From Streptomyces sp. A3M-1-3 (GTDB lineage Bacteria; Actinomycetota; Actinomycetes; Streptomycetales; Streptomycetaceae), in NCBI RefSeq assembly GCF_024213665.1, contig NZ_JANAVP010000020.1, positions 1-64,000 of the forward strand: a DNA stretch of 64,000 bases. The letters are read 5' to 3'. How positions within the stretch are numbered: the first letter of the stretch is position 1; every line of letters begins with the position of its first letter. Position numbers and translations under genes: made by a program. Shown in pieces: positions 16,528 to 23,732 of this stretch. The notes beneath the pieces are model-generated. The model did no database searches. It had not been told where the DNA came from and saw only the letters and a list, made by a program, of their open reading frames with translations.

Positions 16528-17064
16528 CTACTCGGCGGCGAGGACGGCCTCGGAGTCGAGGGTCACGCCGACCGCCTGGATCACCGAGGCGATCTTGAAC
16601 GCCTCCTGGATCGTCTCGCGGTCCACGCCGGCCTTGCGCAGCACCTGCTCGTGCGAGTCGAGGCACTGGCCGCAGCCGTTGATCGCGGAGACGGCCAGCG
16701 ACCACAGCTCGAAGTCGACCTTCTCCACGCCCGGGTTGCCGATGACGTTCATCCGCAGGCCCGCGCGCAGTGTCCCGTACTCGGGGTCCGACAGCAGGTG
16801 CCGGGTCCGGTAGAAGACGTTGTTCATGGCCATGACGGCGGCAGCCGACTTGGCGGCCGTGTACGCCTCGGCGGAGAGGTTCGCCTTGGCCTCCGGCTCC
16901 AGCTCACGCAGCACCTTCGGCGAGCGCGAGGCGATCGCGCAGGCGAGCACGGTGCCCCACAGCTGCTGCTGGGGCAGGTCGCTGTTGCCGATGACCGAAC
17001 CGAGGTTCAGTCGCAGGTCCTTGGCGTAGTCCGGGATCGCGGACTTCAGCTCGTCGAGGGCCAT
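16528..17064 (-). CDS. ahpD: Alkyl hydroperoxide reductase AhpD
   Basis: 178-residue alkylhydroperoxidase that passes electrons to AhpC and has weak peroxidase activity of its own. The active-site motif CGQCLDSHE gives Cys131, Cys134 and His138, with Glu119 upstream, matching the four-residue proton relay known from the mycobacterial enzyme. Length is typical. The start at ATG 17064 lies 3 bp after the ahpC stop, so the two are translationally coupled in one operon under OxyR control. Confidence 0.95.
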   Translation of the reverse strand: MALDELKSAIPDYAKDLRLNLGSVIGNSDLPQQQLWGTVLACAIASRSPKVLRELEPEAKANLSAEAYTAAKSAAAVMAMNNVFYRTRHLLSDPEYGTLRAGLRMNVIGNPGVEKVDFELWSLAVSAINGCGQCLDSHEQVLRKAGVDRETIQEAFKIASVIQAVGVTLDSEAVLAAE

Positions 17065-17067
17065 GGG

Positions 17068-17622
17068 TCACTCACCGGCCAGCAGCTTGACCGGGTCGAG
17101 GGTCTCCTCGCCGGACTTCCAGTTGCACGGGCACAGCTCGTCGGTCTGCAGCGCGTCGAGGACCCGCAGGACCTCCTTGGGGTTACGACCGACGGAACCG
17201 GCGGTCACCATGGCGAACTGGATCTCGTTGTTCTGGTCGACGATGAAGACGGCGCGCTTGGCGAAGCCGTCCTCGCCCTCGATGCCGAGGTCGCGCATCA
17301 GCTCGTGCCTGGAGTCGGCCATCATCGGGAAGGGCAGGTCACGCAGGTCGGCGTGGTCCTTGCGCCAGGCGTGGTGGACGAACTCGGAGTCGCCGGAGAA
17401 GCCGAGCACCTGGGCGTCGCGGTCGGCGAACTCGTCGTTCAGCTTGCCGAAGGCGGCGATCTCGGTCGGGCACACGAAGGTGAAGTCCTTGGGCCACGCG
17501 AAGATGATCTTCCACTTGCCTTCGTAGGTCTTGTGGTTGATCTGCTCGAACTCCTTGCCGCTCTCCAGCGAGACGCAGGCGGTCAGATCGAACGCGGGGA
17601 ACTTGTCACCGACAGTGAGCAC
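17068..17622 (-). CDS. ahpC: Alkyl hydroperoxide reductase AhpC (2-Cys peroxiredoxin)
   Basis: 184-residue peroxiredoxin reducing organic hydroperoxides and H2O2. The peroxidatic cysteine is Cys51 in DFTFVCPTE, and the resolving cysteine is in ELCPCNW near the C-terminus, followed by the helical tail. The start is GTG 17622 (MLTVGDKFPAF), behind GGAG; longer reading frames are not supported. First gene of ahpCD, divergent from oxyR with 135 bp between starts, so the operator controlling both should lie there. Confidence 0.95.
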   Translation of the reverse strand: MLTVGDKFPAFDLTACVSLESGKEFEQINHKTYEGKWKIIFAWPKDFTFVCPTEIAAFGKLNDEFADRDAQVLGFSGDSEFVHHAWRKDHADLRDLPFPMMADSRHELMRDLGIEGEDGFAKRAVFIVDQNNEIQFAMVTAGSVGRNPKEVLRVLDALQTDELCPCNWKSGEETLDPVKLLAGE

Positions 17623-17757
17623 AAACTCTCCTTGCAGTGAGGAAGAGGCCCTTTTTGGGGGCGTTCCACGGGGTTGGACGGATCGCCGATGGTGGCATGG
17701 CGGCCATTGATCACGGAAATAGCTAGACTGGGTCATCGTGATCGGAGGTACCTATCA

Positions 17758-18780
17758 GTGTCTGCCGGCAATTCTGCCAGTAACAGGGGAGCGAGCAGGG
17801 GCAAGCAGCCCACCCTCGCGCAGCTGCGCGCCTTCGCCGCCGTGGCCGAGTATCTGCACTTCCGCGACGCGGCCGCCGCGATCGGGATGAGTCAGCCCGC
17901 GCTGTCGGGGGCCGTCTCGGCGCTGGAGGACACACTCGGCGTACAGCTGCTGGAGCGTACGACGCGGAAGGTGCTGCTCTCGGCCGCCGGGGAGCGGCTC
18001 GCCGTACGGACCAAGGCGGTGCTCGACGCGGTCGGGGAGCTGATGGAGGAGGCCGAGGCGGTGCGGGCGCCCTTCACCGGGGTGCTGCGGCTCGGGGTGA
18101 TCCCCACGGTGGCGCCCTATCTGCTGCCGACGGTGCTCTGGCTGATCCATGAGCGGTACCCGGAACTCGACCTCCAGGTGCACGAGGAGCAGACGGCCTC
18201 GCTGCTGGACGGGCTGTCCGGCGGGCGGTTGGACCTGCTGCTGCTCGCGGTGCCGCTGGGGATGCCGGGAGTGACCGAACTGCCGCTGTTCGACGAGGAT
18301 TTCGTGCTGGTCGCGCCGCGTGACCACTGGCTGGCGGGGCGCAGCGACATTCCGCGCGAGGCGCTGCGCGAGCTGGATCTGCTGCTGCTCGACGAGGGGC
18401 ACTGCCTGCGGGACCAGGCACTCGACATCTGCCGGGAGGCCGGGCGCACTTCGGAAGGGGCGGGGCGCAGCCCCTCGTCTGAGGGTGGTGGCGGGCGACG
18501 GGCGGGCGGGTCCGCGGTGACGACCACCGCGGCCGGGCTCTCGACGCTGGTGCAGCTGGTCGCGGGCGGGCTCGGGGTGACGCTGCTCCCGCGTACGGCG
18601 CTGCGGGTGGAGGCCAGCCGTAACGAGTATCTGGCGACCGGCTACTTCGCCGAGCCGGCGCCGTCCCGGCGGATCGCGCTGGCGATGCGCACGGGCGCGG
18701 CCCGGCAGGAGGAGTTCACCGCCTTCGCGGACGCGCTGCGGGAGGCGATGCGGCCGCTTCCGGTGTGGCCGGCAGAGTAG
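17758..18780 (+). CDS. oxyR: LysR-family peroxide sensor OxyR
   Basis: 340-residue LysR regulator sensing hydrogen peroxide and activating ahpCD and its relatives. The N-terminal winged helix (residues 18-78, LAQLRAFAAVAEYLHFRDAA...SQPALSGAVSALEDTLG) is followed by the effector domain. The redox motif GHCLRDQALDIC gives Cys216 and Cys225, spaced like Cys199/Cys208 of E. coli OxyR. Directly after Cys225 there is a Gly/Ser/Arg-rich insert of about 17-26 residues (about 230-257) before TTTAAGLSTLVQL, which I do not expect in the family. GTG 17758 has GGAGGT eight bases upstream. Confidence 0.9.
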   Translation: MSAGNSASNRGASRGKQPTLAQLRAFAAVAEYLHFRDAAAAIGMSQPALSGAVSALEDTLGVQLLERTTRKVLLSAAGERLAVRTKAVLDAVGELMEEAEAVRAPFTGVLRLGVIPTVAPYLLPTVLWLIHERYPELDLQVHEEQTASLLDGLSGGRLDLLLLAVPLGMPGVTELPLFDEDFVLVAPRDHWLAGRSDIPREALRELDLLLLDEGHCLRDQALDICREAGRTSEGAGRSPSSEGGGGRRAGGSAVTTTAAGLSTLVQLVAGGLGVTLLPRTALRVEASRNEYLATGYFAEPAPSRRIALAMRTGAARQEEFTAFADALREAMRPLPVWPAE

Positions 18781-18805
18781 CCGGCCCGCACCGGGAGCGG
18801 GCCGC

Positions 18806-18925
18806 TCACTCGGTGCGCAGGGCCGTTCCGGGCGCATCAGCCGCCCACAGCGGCGGCAGGCTGAGCGCGGTGACCAGCAGGACGGCATTGCGCAGTTCGT
18901 CGGCGGTCAGCAGCGGGCCGGTCAA
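18806..18925 (-). pseudogene. 3'-terminal scrap of an ABC permease (FtsX-type)
   Basis: 39 codons from TTG 18925, overlapping the PadR stop (TTGA), read LTGPLLTADELRNAVLLVTALSLPPLWAADAPGTALRTE in pieces. One hydrophobic helix is followed by the ...LRTE ending common to FtsX-type permeases that follow padR in Streptomyces. All the rest of a permease of more than 800 residues, and the ATPase gene usually between, are missing. Confidence 0.45.
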
Positions 18926-19320
18926 TTCCGTACCTCCTGGGCGAGCTGGTCGAGGCGCGCGGCGGTGAGGTCCAGCCAGTGCAGGTCGGCCTCGAGGTGG
19001 AAGCGGGCGTGGTCGCAGATGAGCTTGTCGGCGAAGTCGCCGCCCTGCTTGCGCCGGGTGAGCTCGCGCATGAGGCGCAGATGCTCGGCCCGCTGGGTGT
19101 CGAGCAGGCCGGCCGCGCTGCGCTCGGTGAGCGGCGCGAGGACGACCTTGGTGTACAGCGTCGACTGGAGGTACGGCTCGGGTTGCGCGAGACAGCTCTC
19201 GACGTCGGTGACGCCGGCTGCGGTGATCGCGTAGCGCTTGCGCTCGGGACCGCCGCCGCCGGTCTCTATCCCGTCGAGCTCGACATGTCCGTTCAGCATC
19301 AGCAGCCGGGACATGGTCGA
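18922..19320 (-). pseudogene. PadR-family regulator lacking its N-terminus
   Basis: About 130 residues match the second half of PadR regulators. The recognisable part starts inside the wing (TMSRLLMLNGHVELDG), continues with the wing strand RKRYAITAAGVTDVESCL and ends with the dimerisation helix HLRLMRELTRRKQGGDF...LHWLDLTAARLDQLAQEV. The first half of the winged helix is absent. The match stops exactly at 19320, where the right end of an IS200/IS605-type scar begins. An ATG at 19314 exists, but the product would lack the recognition helix. Confidence 0.7.
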
Positions 19321-19560
19321 TTGAAGTTCCCTCCCTCGTAAGTGAGGGAGATTCCTGCCTCCCTTGCGGTGGCGGGTTTGACGCGGCGGGCGCGCCTGAC
19401 GACTGCCCTCCCGGCAGCCGGGAGGAGCGCGAGGCCCATCCGACCTACTTCGCCGGGTCCTGCGGCGGAGCCCCGCTCACCGTCGTCCGCCAGTACATCG
19501 AGCAGCAGCAACGGCCGGTATGAACGAGCACGGCCCGGAAGCGCAGAGGCGCTTCGCACC
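19321..19560. mobile_element. Scar of an IS200/IS605-type element
   Basis: Three pieces fit a gutted IS605-like element. First, a perfect hairpin CTCCCTC-gtaagt-GAGGGAG (19331-19350) resembles the right end downstream of tnpB. Second, 34 codons on the plus strand (19419-19523) match the C-terminus of a TnpA/IS200 transposase: PTYFAGSCGGAPLTVVRQYI then EQQQRPV-stop. Third, another perfect hairpin, GAAGCGC-AGAG-GCGCTTC (19538-19555), could be the left-end structure. tnpB and most of tnpA are deleted. The element interrupts PadR. Confidence 0.6.
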
Positions 19561-19590
19561 TCCGGGCTCTCCGCAGGTCAGCTGCGATTG

Positions 19591-19863
19591 TCACGATTCG
19601 GTACGGGGATCCTCCGCCGGCGCAGCACCCTGGCCGGGGGCGGGCTTGGGCGGCCGGCCCCGGCGCGGGATCGGGCCCGTGCCACCGGGCAGTCGGCCCG
19701 ACTCGGCCAGCGCGCGCCGCAGCAGGAACTCGATCTGCGCGTTGGCGCTGCGCAGCTCATCGCCGGCCCAGCGCGCCAGAGCCTCGTACACCAGCGGGTC
19801 CAGCCGCAGCAGCACCTGCTTGCGCTGCTGCGGCTTGCCCTGCGGGCTGCCGGGGTCCGTCAC
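19591..19863 (-). CDS. Ribbon-helix-helix DNA-binding protein
   Basis: A 90-residue protein. Residues 15-52 (KQVLLRLDPLVYEALARWAGDELRSANAQIEFLLRRALAESG) look like an Arc/CopG-type ribbon-helix-helix, with the alternating strand VLLRL and a helix ending in the conserved NAQIEFLLRRAL. A basic Pro/Arg/Lys tail follows. The start is the GTG at 19863 whose GTGA overlaps the SPFH stop, so the pair is translationally coupled. Probably a DNA-binding regulator or antitoxin-like protein; no toxin is next to it. Confidence 0.7.
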   Translation of the reverse strand: MTDPGSPQGKPQQRKQVLLRLDPLVYEALARWAGDELRSANAQIEFLLRRALAESGRLPGGTGPIPRRGRPPKPAPGQGAAPAEDPRTES

Positions 19864-20786
19864 TGGTAGAGCGTGCCGGTGTTGAGGACGGGCTGGGCGG
19901 CCCGGTCGCCGCACAGCACCACCATCAGGTTGCTGACCATCGCCGCCTTGCGCTCGGAGTCGAGCTCGACGATGTCCTGCTCGGCGATCCGGGTGAGCGC
20001 CATCTCCACCATGCCGACCGCGCCCTCGACGATCTGCTTGCGGGCGGCGACGACGGCTCCGGCCTGCTGGCGCTGGAGCATCGCCGAGGCGATCTCGGGC
20101 GCGTACGCGAGGTGGGTGAAGCGGGACTCGATGATGTGGACGCCGGCCGCCTCCACCCGGGCGTGCAGCTCTATGGCGAGCTTCTCGGTGATTTCCTCCG
20201 CGTTGCCGCGCAGCGAGAGGCCGTCCTCGTCATGGGCGTCGTACGGGTACTCGATGGCGATGTGGCGGACGGCGGCCTCGGTCTGGGTGGAGACGAACTC
20301 CAGGAAGTCGTCCACCTCGAACATCGCCTGCGCGGTGTCCTCGACCTTCCAGACCACGACCGCGGCGAGCTCGATCGGGTTGCCGTAGGCGTCGTTGACC
20401 TTGAGTACGGCGGTCTCGTGGTTGCGCACCCGGGTCGAGATCTTCGCGCGGGAGGTCAGCGGATTGACCCAGCGCAGTCCGTCGGTGCGGATCGTGCCGC
20501 GGTAGCGGCCGAAGAGCTGGACGACACGGGCCTCGCCCGGCGCCACCATGTTCAGCCCGCACATCGCGAGGAAGGCGGCGATGGCGACCATGACGCCCGT
20601 GATGATCAGGGCCGCCTCGGCGCCGCCCGAACCGGCCGCGGCGCCGGCGACGACGAGGGTGATACCGGCGGCCAGGCCGAGGAGGCCGAGGAGGAGGGCG
20701 AGCCCGCCGCCGATGCTGCGGGCGGCGAACTCGCGGACCCGCGGCTCCGGCATGTGCGGGAGGTCTGCGGTGACGTTCTCGGACAT
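19860..20786 (-). CDS. SPFH/Band 7 domain membrane protein
   Basis: 308-residue stomatin/flotillin-type protein. Two hydrophobic segments at about residues 26-50 and 58-78 anchor it; the SPFH domain follows ([31 protein letters not shown], ...[25 protein letters not shown], ...[26 protein letters not shown]). The C-terminal helix has [22 protein letters not shown]. Such proteins form oligomeric scaffolds at membranes; specific role unknown. ATG 20786 has GGGGA close upstream. It overlaps the ribbon-helix-helix gene by 4 bp. A 10-bp palindrome CTGATATCAG lies about 40 bp upstream and could be an operator. Confidence 0.85.
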   Translation of the reverse strand: MSENVTADLPHMPEPRVREFAARSIGGGLALLLGLLGLAAGITLVVAGAAAGSGGAEAALIITGVMVAIAAFLAMCGLNMVAPGEARVVQLFGRYRGTIRTDGLRWVNPLTSRAKISTRVRNHETAVLKVNDAYGNPIELAAVVVWKVEDTAQAMFEVDDFLEFVSTQTEAAVRHIAIEYPYDAHDEDGLSLRGNAEEITEKLAIELHARVEAAGVHIIESRFTHLAYAPEIASAMLQRQQAGAVVAARKQIVEGAVGMVEMALTRIAEQDIVELDSERKAAMVSNLMVVLCGDRAAQPVLNTGTLYQ

Positions 20787-20997
20787 GACTGGTCCCCGTT
20801 TCGGTCGATCTGCGGTCTATCAAACTGATATCAGATTACACACTCTCACAACCATGGACACCCCTCAGGAGTCGGTTCCGGTGAGACGGGTGCTCATTGT
20901 CACGTCCGGAAAGCCCGGATAGGCAGACCTTTGTCCACAGGCGCGGTGTTAGCTTTCTGAGCTGACGTCGGGGGTTGACGAGCGGAGCAATGGAGTC

Positions 20998-23283
20998 ATG
21001 GGCCGAGCGGAAGCACGACGAGCACGGCAGGGCGGTGCGCGCCGGGCGAGGAAGGCGGAGAAGCGGGGCGGTATACGCCGCTTCTTCACCTGGAGGAAGA
21101 TGCTGGGCACGTTCTTCGGGCTCTGCCTGCTCGCGATGGGCGCCTTCGTGGCGCTGTACTTCTATGTGGACGAACCGCAGCCCAACGCGCAGGCCCGGCT
21201 GCAGAGCAACATCTACAAGTACAGCGACGGCAAGAAGGTCCTGGCCCGCACCGGCCAGGGGGTGAACCGGCAGATCGTCGGCCTCGACCGGATCCCCAGA
21301 GACGTCCAGATGACCTTCCTCGCCGCCGAGAACAAGTCCTTCTACGAGGACTCCGGCATCGACTTCAAGGGCACCGCCCGTGGCCTGCTCAACACCCTCT
21401 CGGGCAAGGGCAGGCAAGGCGGCTCGACGATCACGCAGCAGTACGTCAAGAACTACTACCTCGAACAGGACCAGTCGGTCACCCGCAAGCTCAAGGAGCT
21501 GGTGATCTCGCTCAAGGTCGACCAGCGCATGGACAAGGACGACATCCTCGCGGGGTACATCAACACCAGCTACTACGGGCGGGGTGCGCACGGCATCCAG
21601 GCCGCGGCCCAGGCGTACTACGGCATCGACGCGGACAAGCTGAACGTCGGCCAGGGCGCGTACCTGGCCGCTCTGCTTCAGGCGCCCAGCTCCTACGACT
21701 GGCACGCGGCCACCCCGACCGGCCGGAAGTTCGTCCAGGAGCGCTGGGACATCATCCTCGGACACATGATCGACATGGGGAAGCTCGACGAGGCGAAGCG
21801 CGCCACCCTGAAGTTCCCCGTACCCAACGCACCGAAGGCCGCGCCCGGTCTGGAGGGCCAGACCGGCTACCTCGTCGATGCGGCCAGGGCGGAGCTGGAG
21901 CGGTCCGGGGTCTCCAAGCGGGACCTCGACGCCGGCGGCTGGACGATCACGCTCAACATCGACGAGAAGAAGCAGAAGAAGCTCGAGCAGGCGGTCAGGG
22001 ACCAGCTCGAGTCCAAGCTCGACCGCAAGGGCAACAAGGTCGACGCGACCGTGCAGGCCGGTGCGACCTCGGTGGACCCGAAGACCGGGCACGTGGTCGC
22101 GATGTACGGCGGTACGGACGCCACCAAGCACTGGATCAACAACGCCACCCGGACCGACTACCAGCCGGGCTCGACCTTCAAGCCCTTCGTGCTCGCCTCC
22201 GCTCTGGAGAACGAGTCCGTGACCCAGGACGGCAAGCCGATCAAGCCCAACACCATCTACGACGGCACCAGCCGCCGACCGGTGGAGGGCAGCGACACCG
22301 CCTTCGCCCCGCAGAACCTGGACAACAAGAGCTGGGGTCCCGTCACGGTCCAGAAGGGGACGAACCACTCGCTCAACTCCGTCTACGCGCAGATGATCGT
22401 GGATGTGGGTCCCGACGAGGTGAAGAAGACCGCGCTCGACCTCGGGATGAAGGACCGCGGTGCCTTCGACGAGCGCCCGGCCATGTCGCTGGGCCCGATG
22501 GGCTCCAGCACCCTGGACATGGCGGCCGCCTACGCGACCCTCGACAACCACGGTGAGAACGTCACCCCGTCGATCGTGAAGTCCGCCAAGCACGAGAACC
22601 GCGACGTCGAGCTGCCGGAGTCGGTCGGCGGGCAGGCGATCAGCCGCGAGAGCGCCGACACGGTCACCAAGGTGCTGACGGGCGTCGTCAACGAGGGCTC
22701 GGCGAGCGCGGTCAAGTCCAGCTCCTACGAGGCGGCCGGCAAGACCGGTACCTCCGAGCAGAACAAGTCGGCCTGGTTCACCGGTTACACGCCCGAACTC
22801 ACCACGGTCGTCGCACTGTTCGGTGAGTCCACCAAGGAGGGCGGCGGCCAGGTCTCACTGACCGGAACCGCCAACTCCGGCCGCGCCAACGGCGGTGGCT
22901 TCCCGGCCAGGATCTGGAAGCAGTACATGACCGACGCGCTGGCCGGCGGCGAGGTGAACCAGCGGTTCGACCTGGAGACGGACATGGGCGTGGTCGAGCC
23001 GCCCCAGACCCCGACCCAGGAAGCGACCGAGACGCAGGATCCGGACCCGACCGACACACCGACCGACGATCCGGACCCGACGCGTACGCCGCCGACCAAG
23101 ACCCCGGACCCGACCATCACGCCCGACCCGTCGCGAACCCCGCCGGGCGGCCTCATCGGCGGATCCGGCGGCGACACCGGCGGCGGCGACACCGGCGGTG
23201 ACACGGGCGGCACCAACGGCGGCACCAGCACGGGCGGCGACACCGGAGGCGAGGAAGACACCCTCCGGCCGCCGAAGCCGTAG
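20998..23283 (+). CDS. Class A penicillin-binding protein
   Basis: 761-residue bifunctional peptidoglycan synthase. It has a basic cytoplasmic tail (1-33), one membrane anchor (about 37-58), a GT51 glycosyltransferase domain with AAENKSFYEDSGID (catalytic Glu near 111) and GGSTITQQYVKNYYL, then a transpeptidase domain with STFK (Ser392), SLN (458-460) and KTGT (582-585). The last 100 residues are a Pro/Asp/Thr repeat region followed by a Gly/Asp/Thr-rich tail, typical for actinobacterial enzymes exposed to the wall. ATG 20998 is preceded by a weak GGAG. Transcribed alone. Confidence 0.92.
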   Translation: MGRAEARRARQGGARRARKAEKRGGIRRFFTWRKMLGTFFGLCLLAMGAFVALYFYVDEPQPNAQARLQSNIYKYSDGKKVLARTGQGVNRQIVGLDRIPRDVQMTFLAAENKSFYEDSGIDFKGTARGLLNTLSGKGRQGGSTITQQYVKNYYLEQDQSVTRKLKELVISLKVDQRMDKDDILAGYINTSYYGRGAHGIQAAAQAYYGIDADKLNVGQGAYLAALLQAPSSYDWHAATPTGRKFVQERWDIILGHMIDMGKLDEAKRATLKFPVPNAPKAAPGLEGQTGYLVDAARAELERSGVSKRDLDAGGWTITLNIDEKKQKKLEQAVRDQLESKLDRKGNKVDATVQAGATSVDPKTGHVVAMYGGTDATKHWINNATRTDYQPGSTFKPFVLASALENESVTQDGKPIKPNTIYDGTSRRPVEGSDTAFAPQNLDNKSWGPVTVQKGTNHSLNSVYAQMIVDVGPDEVKKTALDLGMKDRGAFDERPAMSLGPMGSSTLDMAAAYATLDNHGENVTPSIVKSAKHENRDVELPESVGGQAISRESADTVTKVLTGVVNEGSASAVKSSSYEAAGKTGTSEQNKSAWFTGYTPELTTVVALFGESTKEGGGQVSLTGTANSGRANGGGFPARIWKQYMTDALAGGEVNQRFDLETDMGVVEPPQTPTQEATETQDPDPTDTPTDDPDPTRTPPTKTPDPTITPDPSRTPPGGLIGGSGGDTGGGDTGGDTGGTNGGTSTGGDTGGEEDTLRPPKP

Positions 23284-23317
23284 GCCTGTCCGGCGGCCGG
23301 GAAGCGGGAGCGGGCGG

Positions 23318-23650
23318 TCAGCCGCCGTTCACGTTCTCGGCGATCCGGTCGCCGACCTCGTTGTCGATATTGCGCCAGAGCCGCACCGCCCGGTCCAGCA
23401 CCGGGCGCGTGACCCCGGCGCTCAGGTGGCCGCTGACGTTGGAGACGAACCGGTCGCGCGCCGCGTCGTCCAGGACCTGGCGGACCATCGTGCCCGGCTG
23501 GCCGCCGTAGGAGTTCGGTGCGTACGGGCGGGCCGCCCGGGGCGCGTCGTACCGCATCGGGCCGTCCTTCGCGTACGTGTTGACCTGCGAGCGCGGCCGG
23601 TTGGGCGGCAGCTGCGCGTAGTTCGGGCCGATCCGGTCCCACCAGAGCAG
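23318..23650 (-). pseudogene. C-terminal remnant of a catalase
   Basis: About 108 codons match the end of a monofunctional haem catalase: RIGPNYAQLPPNRPRSQVN, DGPMRYDAPRAA, YAPNSYGGQPG and the C-terminal VLDDAARDRFVSNVSGHLSAGVTRPVLDRAVRLWRNIDNEVGDRI. Everything upstream of the LGxNYxQLPxNRP segment, including the haem-binding and catalytic histidine regions, is missing; the homology stops near 23650 with stops in frame beyond. From ATG 23557 a 79-residue peptide could be made, but it would have no activity. Confidence 0.75.
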
Positions 23651-23732
23651 TCACTCCGCAGGCGCGACGTCGGCAACACTTGGACCCGGTCCAGTTCTGG
23701 TCCGCGTACAGAGCGTGACGCGCCGTCACCCG

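Noticed and set aside
20836-22593. Long open frame (585 codons) antisense to the penicillin-binding protein gene
   Set aside because: It mirrors a well-supported gene; composition is a shadow of the high-GC third positions and no family motif appears.
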